Shown here: positions 8,607 to 17,419 of the stretch, piece after piece
Layout: every line of letters begins with the position of its first letter
Position numbering within the stretch: position 1 is the stretch's first letter
Assembly (NCBI RefSeq): GCF_000577245.1
Contig: NZ_CBYO010000004.1
Span: forward strand, 62,001 to 126,000
DNA: 64,000 nt
From: Paucisalibacillus algeriensis
Lineage (GTDB): Bacteria > Bacillota > Bacilli > Bacillales > Amphibacillaceae
Reading direction: 5' to 3'
Notes under the pieces: model-generated
What the model saw: only the letters and a program-made list of their open reading frames with translations
Databases searched by the model: none
What the model was told of the DNA's origin: nothing
Translations under genes and position numbers: made by a program

Positions 8607-9665
8607 TTGCATAATTTAGAAAAACTAGGCTGGAAAAACGACCATGATTTAAATGAAGAACATGTTGCTCGTGTGATGACGGTACAGAAAAATAGTTATC
8701 GCATTTCTGATGGGGAAACAGAATATCTTGCACATTTAAGTGGTAAGTTTATCAATGAGGCAATAAGTTCGTTAGATTTTCCATCAGTTGGTGATTGGAT
8801 AGAAGTTCAGAAGTTACCTGACGAAAAGAAGGCAGTTATCAAAAGGGTACTTCCAAGGAAGAGCCAATTTGTTAGACAGGCTGCTGGCCTTAGAACGGAT
8901 GCTCAAGTTGTGGCTGCTAATATTGATACGGTATTTATTGTTAATTCTCTTAATCATGATCTTAATGTAAGAAGAATTGAACGATATATGTTATTAGCTT
9001 ATGAAAGTGGAGCAGCGCCAATTGTATTATTAACGAAGAAGGACCAGATGACGGAAGAAGAAGTTGAAAGTGCTATTTCATTAGTTAGTGAGGTTGCAAT
9101 AGGTGTTCCAATTCTTGCTATTAGTAGTTTAAATGGAGATGGAATAGAGACGTTCATGGACCAATTACCAAATGGAAAGACTGGAGCTCTTTTAGGTTCA
9201 TCGGGTGTTGGGAAATCCACTTTAATTAATGCTTTGTTCGGTGAAAAGATACAGGAAACAAAGGATATTCGGGAAGATGATAGTAAGGGGCGCCATACCA
9301 CGACACATCGAGAAATGTTTATGCTTCCAAATGGAGCGATGCTTATTGATACACCAGGAATGCGAGAAATCCAGCTGTGGGATGGTGAATCTGGGGTGGA
9401 ATCAACATTCCAAGATATTGAAGCTTTTGAGAAGGAATGTCGATTTGTAGATTGTAGTCATAAAAGTGAACCCGGCTGCCGAGTTCAAGAGGCATTGGAA
9501 AATGGCGAGCTCTCTGAAGAACGATATAAGAGTTATGTAAAGCTACAACGAGAAATTGCTTTTGAAAAGAGAAAGCAAGATCAAAAAGCAAAGCTTGAAG
9601 AAAAAAGTAAATGGAAGAAGATTAGTAAGACACAAAGGGAAAATTATAGGCATAAAAAGAGGTAA
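8607..9665 (+). CDS. rsgA: Ribosome small-subunit-dependent GTPase A (RsgA family)
   Basis: 352-residue circularly permuted GTPase that acts in 30S maturation. Order: an OB-fold N-terminal domain, then G4 (LLTKKD), G1 (LGSSGVGKST), G2 (RHTTTHRE), G3 (LIDTPGMRE) and a zinc knuckle (CRFVDCSHKSEPGC). The tail is Lys/Arg-rich. Start is TTG with GGAGG upstream. At 352 residues with N- and C-terminal extensions it is longer than the roughly 300-residue RsgA (CpgA/YloQ) encoded beside prkC in Bacillus, and no prpC-prkC genes flank it. It is therefore probably a second paralogue, which is inference. Confidence 0.9.
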   Translation: MHNLEKLGWKNDHDLNEEHVARVMTVQKNSYRISDGETEYLAHLSGKFINEAISSLDFPSVGDWIEVQKLPDEKKAVIKRVLPRKSQFVRQAAGLRTDAQVVAANIDTVFIVNSLNHDLNVRRIERYMLLAYESGAAPIVLLTKKDQMTEEEVESAISLVSEVAIGVPILAISSLNGDGIETFMDQLPNGKTGALLGSSGVGKSTLINALFGEKIQETKDIREDDSKGRHTTTHREMFMLPNGAMLIDTPGMREIQLWDGESGVESTFQDIEAFEKECRFVDCSHKSEPGCRVQEALENGELSEERYKSYVKLQREIAFEKRKQDQKAKLEEKSKWKKISKTQRENYRHKKR

Positions 9666-9703
9666 AAAAGGCATTTGTCCAGTTATGGGCAAATGCCTTT
9701 TGG
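9665..9703. terminator. Bidirectional terminator after rsgA
   Basis: Arms 9666-9680 and 9687-9701 form a nearly perfect 15-bp stem ending in AAAA/TTTT, between convergent genes. Confidence 0.85.
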
Positions 9704-9704
9704 T

Positions 9705-10304
9705 TTACAGAATTAATGACACAATTTGATAAACAAAGTAGAAACCAGCAACATAGAAAATTGCTGTCTTTATGTTGTTTTTAGCAACATATAGATAAGA
9801 AATCATAAATACAGACAGGTACAATAGTGTATAGGCTAATGAACTAAACCACAAATAGATTGTGACATCCAACAATTCTAACGGTATGGATAATAATAAT
9901 AATAAACTTGGAATAGCGAGTAATGCTCCAAATTTTTCAAAGAAGAAGTTTAAATCATATCTGTTGTCAATTTTAGACGCATTATTTTTGAAAAAAAGAA
10001 TTAATAATGCTAGTGTTACCCCGTATGAAATAGTACGATCAAAGTAGTCAAAGTAATCACTGAAACCAAGATACCTCAATGCATCTAAGTACTGAAAGAT
10101 CCCTACTAAATTACTTAATAATACGAGACCGAGAAAAGCTATTAAGGTTATGAGTCCAAATTGATGTTTGCCTTTCACTTCATCTGAAAGAAGGTGATCC
10201 GGGTCTTTTATTGCTTGAATGACATATTGAAAGTAATTATCTAGTTGCTCTTTTCTATTAGGTCCTTCCGGTTTTTCTATTATTACCTGATCTTGATTTT
10301 CCAT
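9705..10304 (-). CDS. Multi-pass membrane protein, unknown function
   Basis: 199 residues: a polar N-terminus of about 45 residues, then five to six hydrophobic segments (for example FGLITLIAFLGLVLLSNLVG, YGVTLALLILFF and FGALLAIPSLLLLLSIPL), and no enzyme motif. The topology recalls the Yip1-like or DUF6574 membrane proteins of Bacilli, but I cannot assign it firmly. GGAGGA abuts an ATG at 10316, too close for initiation; the ATG at 10304 is better spaced. It has its own terminator and a gap upstream, suggesting a single-gene unit. Confidence 0.65.
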   Translation of the reverse strand: MENQDQVIIEKPEGPNRKEQLDNYFQYVIQAIKDPDHLLSDEVKGKHQFGLITLIAFLGLVLLSNLVGIFQYLDALRYLGFSDYFDYFDRTISYGVTLALLILFFKNNASKIDNRYDLNFFFEKFGALLAIPSLLLLLSIPLELLDVTIYLWFSSLAYTLLYLSVFMISYLYVAKNNIKTAIFYVAGFYFVYQIVSLIL

Positions 10305-10435
10305 AATTCTATTCATTCCTCCAATACAAAATACTTACCTCTCATGATATATAAGTTTGGGAAAAAATTGTATAGTATATTGGAAGAATGATTCGTAAGT
10401 ACCATAGATTTCCATTGGATAGGTATAAAGTAGCG

Positions 10436-10975
10436 TCAATCAAAAACACGAGATACCACTTGTTCGTACTCATCAAAGTAACCAGGTGTTTCACGGTTAG
10501 ATAGACCTGCCCGCATATGCTTTACGATAGACTCATTGTACCACTTCTGTTCTTTGATACCTGCATTAAACTTGTTCCATACAACTGGTCCATTTACATG
10601 AAGGTCATTTTCCAGCCCTAATAAATTATCAAGCTTATCAGCAACGATTAAATACTTAACTTCTTTATCCGCGCTTTTGATGGTATCAATAGTGTGTTGT
10701 TTTCGTTCTTTCCACGATTTTGATTTATCCTCCGTATGAGCTGCAACGATACTAGCCACCCTTTTTCCAAAAAGTCTCTCAATGTCTTTAATTTCATAAA
10801 CGGTATCTTCTACGACATCATGAAGGTAGGCTGCACATACTAGTTCTTCTGAGAATCCTTCTTTCTCCAATCGTTCGGCAACTCGAATAGGATGGGTAAT
10901 GTAATCCGCATTTGAGTTTTTTCTTTTTTGCCCCGCATGGGCTTTAGTGGCAAATTCCTTTGCTTTCTCCTTCAA
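10436..10975 (-). CDS. HD-domain phosphohydrolase, RelA/SpoT hydrolase-like
   Basis: 179-residue HD protein. His28 (THPIRVA), His52-Asp53 (YLHDVVEDT) and Asp112 (VADKLDNL) are the metal ligands of the (p)ppGpp-hydrolase-type HD fold, as in small alarmone hydrolases and SpoT N-domains. It lacks a synthetase or TGS region. It could hydrolyse ppGpp or another nucleotide; specificity cannot be read from the sequence. Start is TTG with GGAGAGG seven bases upstream. The TetR gene lies 20 bp upstream on the same strand, so the two may be co-transcribed. Confidence 0.8.
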   Translation of the reverse strand: MKEKAKEFATKAHAGQKRKNSNADYITHPIRVAERLEKEGFSEELVCAAYLHDVVEDTVYEIKDIERLFGKRVASIVAAHTEDKSKSWKERKQHTIDTIKSADKEVKYLIVADKLDNLLGLENDLHVNGPVVWNKFNAGIKEQKWYNESIVKHMRAGLSNRETPGYFDEYEQVVSRVFD

Positions 10976-10995
10976 TGATAGCCTCTCCTAACTTT

Positions 10996-11592
10996 TTACA
11001 CTTCCCTACAGAGGGAAAGTAAATGGTACCGAAGTGTAAGAATCATTTCTTTATTTGTTACTGTATTTGGATGTAGGATATGATGAGTTGCTAATCCATC
11101 AATAAGTGCGTGCAATCGAATTACTTCTGCATGTTGATCAACATTCTCTTTTAGTAATTCGAGAGAATCAAGAGTGTTGATAATCTTTTCAATTCCTGTT
11201 CGTATTTGTATAAAAACGTTCTTACTTAACTCTTCCAATCTCCGATCAACAAGGGTCTTTGCTGAGAAGACTAACCAAACCTCCATTTCAATTTTTCTAT
11301 CTTCATCAATTGGAAGTACTTCAGATAATGCCTCCTGAAACATTTCGAGTGGGGGACCGTCATAATTTTTACCTTCGATCCTCTTTCTAACCCTTTCTGA
11401 TACGAGTTCCATCGAAAACAGGAATAAATCTGATTGTGATGGAAAGTAGTGACGAAGGGAGCCGACCGATAAATTCGCTTCAGCTGCAATTTTGCGAACC
11501 GAAGCATTTTCGAGCCCCTCACGAACAATGACATTCCAAGTAGATTCTGCAATTTTAATTTTTCTTTCGTTATGATTTACAATCTTTGGCAT
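10996..11592 (-). CDS. TetR/AcrR-family regulator
   Basis: 198 residues. An N-terminal helix-turn-helix (RKIAAEANLSVGSLRHYFPS, residues about 36-55) is followed by a mostly helical ligand domain similar to the BetI/PksA C-terminal type. It is divergent from the membrane protein at 11675; in B. subtilis a PksA-type regulator likewise sits beside the membrane-protein gene ymcC, which this pair recalls (from memory). The 82-bp intergenic region holds repeated inverted motifs that are likely its operators, so it probably represses itself and its neighbour. Inducer unknown. Confidence 0.85.
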   Translation of the reverse strand: MPKIVNHNERKIKIAESTWNVIVREGLENASVRKIAAEANLSVGSLRHYFPSQSDLFLFSMELVSERVRKRIEGKNYDGPPLEMFQEALSEVLPIDEDRKIEMEVWLVFSAKTLVDRRLEELSKNVFIQIRTGIEKIINTLDSLELLKENVDQHAEVIRLHALIDGLATHHILHPNTVTNKEMILTLRYHLLSLCREV

Positions 11593-11603
11593 ATTTTTAG
11601 TAT

Positions 11604-11656
11604 AACACAGTTGTATTAAATAAAATAACTTGTTATATTATTAGTACAATTGTATC
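11604..11656. promoter_or_regulatory. Putative TetR operators in divergent promoter region
   Basis: Two copies of an A-C-C-A-x-TTGTAT motif (AACACAGTTGTATT at 11604-11617 and AGTACAATTGTATC at 11643-11656) flank a dyad ATAAC-TT-GTTAT at 11625-11636. Placement between the TetR gene and its divergent neighbour is typical of autoregulated TetR sites. Confidence 0.55.
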
Positions 11657-11674
11657 AAAAAGGGGATGTGAAGA

Positions 11675-12217
11675 TTGATTGGATGGCTAATCATTGCCTG
11701 TGAAATTGGATTTTGGGTCTTTGTTATTGCAGGTTTATTTTCAAGATATATACTAAAAAACAAACAGCTTAGTAATGTTCTTCTTATCTGTACGCCAATT
11801 GTGGATATAGTTCTCCTAATTGTGACCTTTATCGATTTGAAGAATGGTGCAGTTGCCTCTACCATTCATGGTATAGCGGCTATTTATATTGGAGTGAGTA
11901 TTGCATTTGGACATCAAATGATTGCTTGGGCTGATAAACAATTTTCTTATTACTTTGCCGGTGGGGAAAAGCCGGTAGGTGGAAAAAAGTATGGAGCCGA
12001 ACATGCAAAACTTGAACGTGTTGGTTGGTTTAGACATTTTCTAGCATGGGTTATGGGTAGTCTTACATTGATTGGTATTATTATACTAATTGATAATACA
12101 GATCAAACAGAGGCACTCATCGGTACACTGAAGCTTTGGTCACTCATACTAGTAGTCGATTTTGTTATTAGCTTTAGTTATACAATTTTCCCAAGAAAAG
12201 CACCTAATGAAGTATAG
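11675..12217 (+). CDS. Integral membrane protein, YmcC-like
   Basis: 180 residues with five hydrophobic segments (LIIACEIGFWVFVIAGLF, VLLICTPIVDIVLLIVTF, GIAAIYIGVSIAFG, a Trp-rich segment FLAWVMGSLTLIGIIILI and LWSLILVVDFVISFSY) and a charged loop around 90-115. Start is TTG with AGGGG nine bases upstream. It is divergent from the TetR gene and most likely its regulated target. It resembles the uncharacterised B. subtilis membrane protein YmcC in size and context; no transport motif is visible, and function is unknown. Confidence 0.7.
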   Translation: MIGWLIIACEIGFWVFVIAGLFSRYILKNKQLSNVLLICTPIVDIVLLIVTFIDLKNGAVASTIHGIAAIYIGVSIAFGHQMIAWADKQFSYYFAGGEKPVGGKKYGAEHAKLERVGWFRHFLAWVMGSLTLIGIIILIDNTDQTEALIGTLKLWSLILVVDFVISFSYTIFPRKAPNEV

Positions 12218-12299
12218 CTCATTTCATCATCACTTTACTTTCAATCCCTTTAAGAAACAAGTAAACTATAGGTAGATAAATTGGAATGGAAGTGTGAAT

Positions 12300-13358
12300 A
12301 TGGCTGAACAAGGAATTAATAAACGTAAAACAGAACACATTCGATTATGCCTTACTGATCAAGTAGAAGGTGTGAATAAGTCAACTGGATTAGAAGGAAT
12401 ATCATTCATCCATAATGCATTACCAGAAATTAATTTTAATGATATTAATATAAATACCGATTTTTTAAATAAAGAACTTCAGGCTCCTTTCCTAGTCAGC
12501 TCTATGACAGGTGGATCTGAGTTAGCAACAGAAATTAACCAGAACCTTGCCTCGGCAGCGGAACAAAGAGGTTGGGCCATTGCACTTGGTTCCACAAGAG
12601 CACTACTTGAAAGTGATAAACATCAAGATTCCTTTTTAATAAGAAAACAGGCACCTACTGTTCCATTAATTGCAAACCTTGGTGCGGTACAACTTAATTA
12701 TGGCTATGGGCCAGAACATGCCCAAAAAATAGTAGACCTAACGGAAGCGGATGCACTTTATCTTCATTTAAATACCCTCCAGGAAGTTATCCAGGACGAA
12801 GGTGATCTAAACTTTGACAATTTACTACCTAAAATTGAGGCGGTTTGTAAGTCGTTAACCGTTCCGGTTGGTGTAAAGGAAGTTGGATTTGGAATTGATG
12901 GTATTATTGCCAAAAAGCTGCAAGACGTGGGTGTAACATTCATTGATGTGGCTGGAGCTGGTGGTACTTCCTGGAGCCAAGTAGAAAAATTGCGTTCACA
13001 GGACCCGTTACGAAAAGCTGCAGCGGAAGCCTTTAATAGCTGGGGAATCCCTACGAAAGATTGTATTGTTTCTGTACGTAGTAAATTAGAGGACGTCCCG
13101 TTAGTAGCAAGTGGTGGAATGAAGACTGGTTTAGATGCTGCAAAAGCAATAACGATTGGTGCAGATGTCATTGGATTTGCAAGATCACTGCTACAAGCGG
13201 CAACAGAATCAGTTGAGGCTGTATCAAAAGTAATGGAGCAAATTGAGTTTGAATTAAAAATCTCAATGTTCGGTATTGGTGCCAGGGATTTGGGGGAATT
13301 AAAGAACACAAATAGAGTTAATATTATGGGAAGATCTCTGTTAGATGAACAGAATTAA
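12300..13358 (+). CDS. fni: Type 2 isopentenyl-diphosphate delta-isomerase
   Basis: 352-residue FMN-dependent enzyme that interconverts IPP and DMAPP for isoprenoid synthesis (undecaprenyl phosphate, menaquinone). Characteristic segments are KRKTEHIRLCL near the start, the FMN/substrate loop PFLVSSMTGG, the VKEVGFGI strand, AGAGGTSW, and the phosphate-binding VASGGMKTGLDAAKAI. Length matches B. subtilis Fni. A GTG at 12294 is in frame, but GGAAG at 12288-12292 is better spaced for the ATG at 12300. Monocistronic by context, with a hairpin after the stop. Confidence 0.95.
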   Translation: MAEQGINKRKTEHIRLCLTDQVEGVNKSTGLEGISFIHNALPEINFNDININTDFLNKELQAPFLVSSMTGGSELATEINQNLASAAEQRGWAIALGSTRALLESDKHQDSFLIRKQAPTVPLIANLGAVQLNYGYGPEHAQKIVDLTEADALYLHLNTLQEVIQDEGDLNFDNLLPKIEAVCKSLTVPVGVKEVGFGIDGIIAKKLQDVGVTFIDVAGAGGTSWSQVEKLRSQDPLRKAAAEAFNSWGIPTKDCIVSVRSKLEDVPLVASGGMKTGLDAAKAITIGADVIGFARSLLQAATESVEAVSKVMEQIEFELKISMFGIGARDLGELKNTNRVNIMGRSLLDEQN

Positions 13359-13368
13359 CTAGAGTAAG

Positions 13369-13397
13369 GGAGAGAAGATAAATTGTCTTTTCTCCAT
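13369..13397 (+). terminator. Probable terminator after fni
   Basis: Hairpin GGAGAGAAGAT/(G)TCTTTTCTCC around a short AT loop, weak T tail. Confidence 0.45.
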
Positions 13398-13577
13398 TAT
13401 AAATTCTTGAATCAAAAACAAACGTCTTTCTAAGGCATATATGAGCATTGATTCTAATTTAATTTCAAATTATGGTCATTACATTTACCCCTCTTTTTTT
13501 ATTAATAAGCACAACATTATTTACCGCAAATCATGTTATGGTAATATATTTGTAAGCAATAGAGAGAGGTGCGGTAC

Positions 13578-14264
13578 ATGAAAATAGAGGTTTGGTCCGA
13601 CTTTGTATGCCCATTTTGCTATATCGGTAAAAGGAAACTAGAATTAGCTCTAGAAAACTTTGAGCATCGGGACCAAGTAAGAATTGAGTTTAAAAGTTAT
13701 GAACTTGCCCCAGATGCTAAATCAAAAAAAGGGATGCCTTTAGAGTATGCAAATCAAATGAATGAGAATGTCGGTAACCAGGCTGCTAAAGTTGGTTTAT
13801 TATATAATTTTGATACAATGCAGCATACCAATACATTTGATGCTCATCGGATTGCCAAATATGCGGAAACAAAAAACCTAGGGAAAGAGCTAGTGGAGAA
13901 GTTGTTACATGCGTTCTTTACTGACTCGGAATTAATTAGTGATTACGAAACGTTAAAAAGACTTGCTATGGAAGTTGGTCTTGATGAGGAAGAAGTAGAG
14001 GATGTACTAGAGACAAAGCGTTTTAGAAACCGTGTGCTAGAAGACAAGGAGCTTGCAAGACAAATTGGCGTACAAGGTATACCATTCTTTGTTTTTAATG
14101 AAAAATATTCTCTATCCGGTGCACAACCACAGGATGTATTTGAACAAGTTCTTGTTAAAGTTTGGGAAGAAGAATGTAAAAATCCTGCTTTAGAATCATT
14201 GAATAAATCTGATTCAAAGACTACTTATTGTATGGGAAAAGATTGTGAAGTTGAAGATGAATAA
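13578..14264 (+). CDS. DsbA-family oxidoreductase, FrnE-like
   Basis: 228-residue thioredoxin-fold protein with a CPFC redox motif at residues 11-14 (VWSDFVCPFCYIGKRKLE), a helical insertion, and the cis-Pro loop GVQGIPFFVFNEKYSLSGAQP. This pattern defines the FrnE/YwbO 2-hydroxychromene-isomerase-like branch. No signal peptide is present, so it is cytoplasmic; such proteins are linked to disulfide chemistry and oxidative stress. A C-terminal tail with two extra Cys (YCMGKDCEVEDE) is notable. The start ATG follows GAGAGG with 9-nt spacing; an upstream in-frame GTG overlaps that site. Confidence 0.85.
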   Translation: MKIEVWSDFVCPFCYIGKRKLELALENFEHRDQVRIEFKSYELAPDAKSKKGMPLEYANQMNENVGNQAAKVGLLYNFDTMQHTNTFDAHRIAKYAETKNLGKELVEKLLHAFFTDSELISDYETLKRLAMEVGLDEEEVEDVLETKRFRNRVLEDKELARQIGVQGIPFFVFNEKYSLSGAQPQDVFEQVLVKVWEEECKNPALESLNKSDSKTTYCMGKDCEVEDE

Positions 14265-14277
14265 CATGTAATTGGAA

Positions 14278-14307
14278 GCTTGCTATGTATCTAGCAAGTT
14301 TTTTTTA
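14278..14307 (+). terminator. Terminator after the FrnE-like gene
   Basis: GCTTGCTA/TAGCAAG stem followed by nine T. Confidence 0.8.
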
Positions 14308-14447
14308 TGTAATAAGTAATCAGACTGTACTTGGCTATGCCGTATTTTGATTGTGATTTCAGCACTCACGAAACGAATAAGAGCAGTATTTATGAACTTT
14401 ATTTGTAGAAGTTTTTCATTAATGGTGATACCGGTTACCTTATGTGC

Positions 14448-14476
14448 TTGATTTTATTGTGTTCTATTTATATAAT
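14448..14476 (+). promoter_or_regulatory. Sigma-A promoter of yclNOP
   Basis: TTGATT (14448-14453) and TATAAT (14471-14476) are separated by exactly 17 bp. The predicted start lies just before the Fur box. Confidence 0.65.
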
Positions 14477-14493
14477 TAGTGTTGTACTTGGAA

Positions 14494-14508
14494 TGATAAT
14501 CATTTTCA
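14494..14508. promoter_or_regulatory. Fur box of yclNOP
   Basis: TGATAAT-C-ATTTTCA matches the Bacillus 7-1-7 Fur consensus (TGATAAT-N-ATTATCA) at 13 of 14 arm positions. It sits downstream of the -10 and 40 bp before the yclN start, a typical repressing position. Confidence 0.85.
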
Positions 14509-14547
14509 ATTAATATTCTAAGAATAAACAGGTTATGAGGAAGACAT

Positions 14548-15504
14548 ATGAAATTGTGGATGTTAATAATTTTAGGTATAGTCCTGTCCATCATATCGCT
14601 TTTTATAGGTGCTATAGATATAAGTATAAGTGATTTGCTAGACTTTGAATCTGATAAGCTACAAATCTTTTTAGTGAGTAGAGTACCACGTTTACTTGCG
14701 ATTATCTTGGCGGGGGCGGGAATGAGTATTGCTGGACTCATCATGCAAAGCTTGAGTCGTAATAAATTTGTCTCCCCAACAACAGCTGGGACATTAGATG
14801 CGGCTAAGTTAGGAATTATGATTTCCATGTTATTCTTAACGAATGTAACCTATACACAGCAAATTATTTTTAGTTTTGCATTTGCATTGGCAGGAACATT
14901 TATTTTTATGCAAATTTTAGATCGTATAAAATTTAAAGATGTCATTTTTGTTCCATTAATTGGGATAATGTATGGAAACATCTTGTCATCCATAACTACA
15001 TTTTTGGGGTACGAAGCAGATTTACTTCAAAATATATCATCTTGGTTAATGGGGAGCTTTACATTAATAATTGCAGGTCGTTATGAACTGCTCTATGTAA
15101 GTGTTCCCGCGATTATATTAGCGTACCTGTATGCGAATAAATTTACAGTAGCTGGTATGGGAGAGGATTTTGCCAAGAACTTAGGTTTAAGTTATAAGTT
15201 CGTGTTAAATATCGGGCTAGTTCTCGTAGCCATCATTGCAACATCTGTCGTGTTAACTGTAGGTGTTATACCATTTTTAGGGCTAATTGTACCAAATATT
15301 GTTTCGCTTTATATGGGTGACAATTTAAGAAAAACTATCCCCCATACAATGGCATTAGGTGCTGTGTTTCTATTAATCTGTGACATTATTGGGCGAGTCA
15401 TCATCCATCCGTATGAGATACCAGTAAACGTTACTGTTGCCGTAATCGGAAGTGCGATCTTCCTAGTGATGTTATTTAGGGGGAGAGCATATGCGAAAAA
15501 ATAG
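14548..15504 (+). CDS. yclN: Siderophore ABC permease YclN
   Basis: 318-residue FecCD/BtuC-type permease with about nine to ten membrane segments. It has the family signature GAGMSIAGLIMQSLSRNKFVSP near residue 70 and the coupling-helix region (GMGEDFAKNLGLSYK) that contacts the ATPase. Sequence and gene order match B. subtilis YclN, one half of the petrobactin permease. First gene of yclNOP, overlapping yclO by 14 bp; expression is likely iron-repressed through the Fur box upstream. Confidence 0.92.
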   Translation: MKLWMLIILGIVLSIISLFIGAIDISISDLLDFESDKLQIFLVSRVPRLLAIILAGAGMSIAGLIMQSLSRNKFVSPTTAGTLDAAKLGIMISMLFLTNVTYTQQIIFSFAFALAGTFIFMQILDRIKFKDVIFVPLIGIMYGNILSSITTFLGYEADLLQNISSWLMGSFTLIIAGRYELLYVSVPAIILAYLYANKFTVAGMGEDFAKNLGLSYKFVLNIGLVLVAIIATSVVLTVGVIPFLGLIVPNIVSLYMGDNLRKTIPHTMALGAVFLLICDIIGRVIIHPYEIPVNVTVAVIGSAIFLVMLFRGRAYAKK

Positions 15505-16447
15505 TCTAAAGTTAATTTCATTAACGATATTAGCCATTATTTCTATATTGCTTTATGCATTTTATGATATCAAAGGTGGCTTTGATTATGCCTTTCCTAG
15601 GCGTGTTTTAAAGATTACTGCAATGATTGTGACTGGTGTTGCGATATCATATGCTACCGTTGTGTTCCAGACGATAACTCAAAATCGTATCTTGACCCCA
15701 TCTGTTATGGGGATGGATTCCATGTATGGAGTAGTCCAAACGTTGATATACTTCTTTGCAGGTTCCATGTCGATATGGGTAGTTAATAAATATTTAAACT
15801 TTGGAGCAGCTATAGTTGCAATGGTTTTATTTGCGCTAATACTTTACAGATTTCTATTCCGCTCGGATAAACATCCTATTTATTTGCTACTACTAATTGG
15901 GATGATTATCGGTACGCTGTTAGGTAGTCTCGTTACATTTTTACAAGTAATAATTGATCCGGTTGAATATTTAAGTCTACAGTCTATGCTATTTGCGAGC
16001 TTTACCAAAGTGAAAGCAGAATTATTATATATCGCTATTGTTATTTTAATTGCTTCATTTGTTTATGGTTTCCGTATCATGACAAAGCTGGATGTTATGT
16101 CACTTGGACGTGAGAACGCGATGAACCTAGGAATAAATTATGACCGAATGGTGATGAACATCTTGATTTTATCATCGGTACTGATTGCTACATCAACAGC
16201 ATTAGTCGGCCCCATTACATTTTTTGGATTAATTGTGGCAAACTTATCCTACCAGTTTTTAGTAACATACAAGCACTCGGTTTTAATTTTAGGTGCGAGT
16301 TTAATTAGTATTATTGCGTTAGTTGGAGGGCAATTCCTCGTTGAACATATACTTGAATTACGCACAACATTAAGTGTAATTATTAATTTCGTCGGTGGTG
16401 TATACTTCATTTACTTATTACTTAAAGAAAGTAGGGCTGCAAGATGA
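15491..16447 (+). CDS. yclO: Siderophore ABC permease YclO
   Basis: Second FecCD-type permease, 318 residues, partner of YclN in the heterodimeric channel. It shows about nine hydrophobic segments, the FQTITQNRILTPSVMGMDS signature and the ATPase-contact loop SLGRENAMNLGINYD. The ATG lies inside the end of yclN with GGGGGAG upstream, and the stop overlaps the yclP start, so translation is coupled. By homology to B. subtilis YclNOPQ it imports ferric petrobactin or related catecholates. Confidence 0.92.
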   Translation: MRKNSLKLISLTILAIISILLYAFYDIKGGFDYAFPRRVLKITAMIVTGVAISYATVVFQTITQNRILTPSVMGMDSMYGVVQTLIYFFAGSMSIWVVNKYLNFGAAIVAMVLFALILYRFLFRSDKHPIYLLLLIGMIIGTLLGSLVTFLQVIIDPVEYLSLQSMLFASFTKVKAELLYIAIVILIASFVYGFRIMTKLDVMSLGRENAMNLGINYDRMVMNILILSSVLIATSTALVGPITFFGLIVANLSYQFLVTYKHSVLILGASLISIIALVGGQFLVEHILELRTTLSVIINFVGGVYFIYLLLKESRAAR

Positions 16448-17211
16448 TTAATATTAAAGAATTGTCAAAGCGCTATGGAAAGAAGAGCGTTGTGGAAAAG
16501 GTTTCACTCACTATTAAACCTGGTACGATTACTTCGTTTATTGGGCCAAATGGTGCAGGTAAATCAACATTGTTGTCCATGGTCAGTCGTCTATTAGAAG
16601 CAGATACAGGTGAAGTATTACTAGACCAAAATAATGTGAAAAAGTGGAAATCAGATGAGTTTGCAAAACGTGTCTCTATCTTAAAGCAATCCAACTTTAT
16701 GAATGTGCGTTTAACTGTACGAGAACTGATTTCATTCGGACGTTATCCTTATTCTAAAGGTCGTCTAACAGAAATAGATGAAAAATACGTAGACAAAGCT
16801 ATTGATTATATGAATTTAGGTGACATGCAGGATCAGTTTATAGATGAACTATCTGGTGGACAGAAGCAACGAGCATTTATTGCGATGGTTATTGCACAAG
16901 ATACAGATTATATATTACTTGATGAACCATTAAACAACCTAGATATGAAACATTCCGTTCAAATTATGAAGATTTTACGTAAGCTTGTTGATGAACTTGG
17001 TAAAACGGTTGTTATTGTATTGCACGACATTAATTTTGCATCAGTTTATTCCGATCGTATTGTTGCTTTAAAGGATGGAAAACTAGTAAAAGATGGTCCT
17101 ACTAGTGAAATTATTAATTCAACTTCTCTTCGGGAAATTTACGATATGGATATTCCAGTTCAAGTGCAAAATGGCTGTCGTATTTGTGTATATTTTAATT
17201 CTCATGGATAA
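16444..17211 (+). CDS. yclP: Siderophore ABC transporter ATPase YclP
   Basis: 255-residue ABC ATPase of the FhuC/FepC type. Walker A is GPNGAGKST, the signature is [13 protein letters not shown], Walker B is YILLDEP followed by the D-loop NNLDMKH, and the switch His is in VLHDINFAS. ATGA overlap with yclO. It energises YclNO. A strong terminator follows, so the binding protein YclQ is expressed from its own promoter. Confidence 0.93.
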   Translation: MINIKELSKRYGKKSVVEKVSLTIKPGTITSFIGPNGAGKSTLLSMVSRLLEADTGEVLLDQNNVKKWKSDEFAKRVSILKQSNFMNVRLTVRELISFGRYPYSKGRLTEIDEKYVDKAIDYMNLGDMQDQFIDELSGGQKQRAFIAMVIAQDTDYILLDEPLNNLDMKHSVQIMKILRKLVDELGKTVVIVLHDINFASVYSDRIVALKDGKLVKDGPTSEIINSTSLREIYDMDIPVQVQNGCRICVYFNSHG

Positions 17212-17232
17212 AACTAATGTAAAATAAGATGA

Positions 17233-17288
17233 AAACGTCTTAACTAAAGAGTTCGTATATAGCGGCTATTTGTTTAAGACGTTTTTTT
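17233..17288 (+). terminator. Terminator between yclP and yclQ
   Basis: 11-bp perfect arms (17233-17243, 17274-17284) closing a long loop, followed by T7. Confidence 0.75.
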
Positions 17289-17390
17289 ATGGGACTATTG
17301 AGAATTAGTTGAGTAAAAGCGATGAAACCCGTGTCTCTCAATAGATTCACTGATTAGTTAAAATATTTTAGAAAATATTTCATTTTTATG

Positions 17391-17419
17391 TTGACTATTG
17401 GTAAACACCGACATATAAT
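17391..17419 (+). promoter_or_regulatory. Sigma-A promoter of yclQ
   Basis: TTGACT (17391-17396), 17-bp spacer, TATAAT (17414-17419): near-consensus. Confidence 0.75.
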
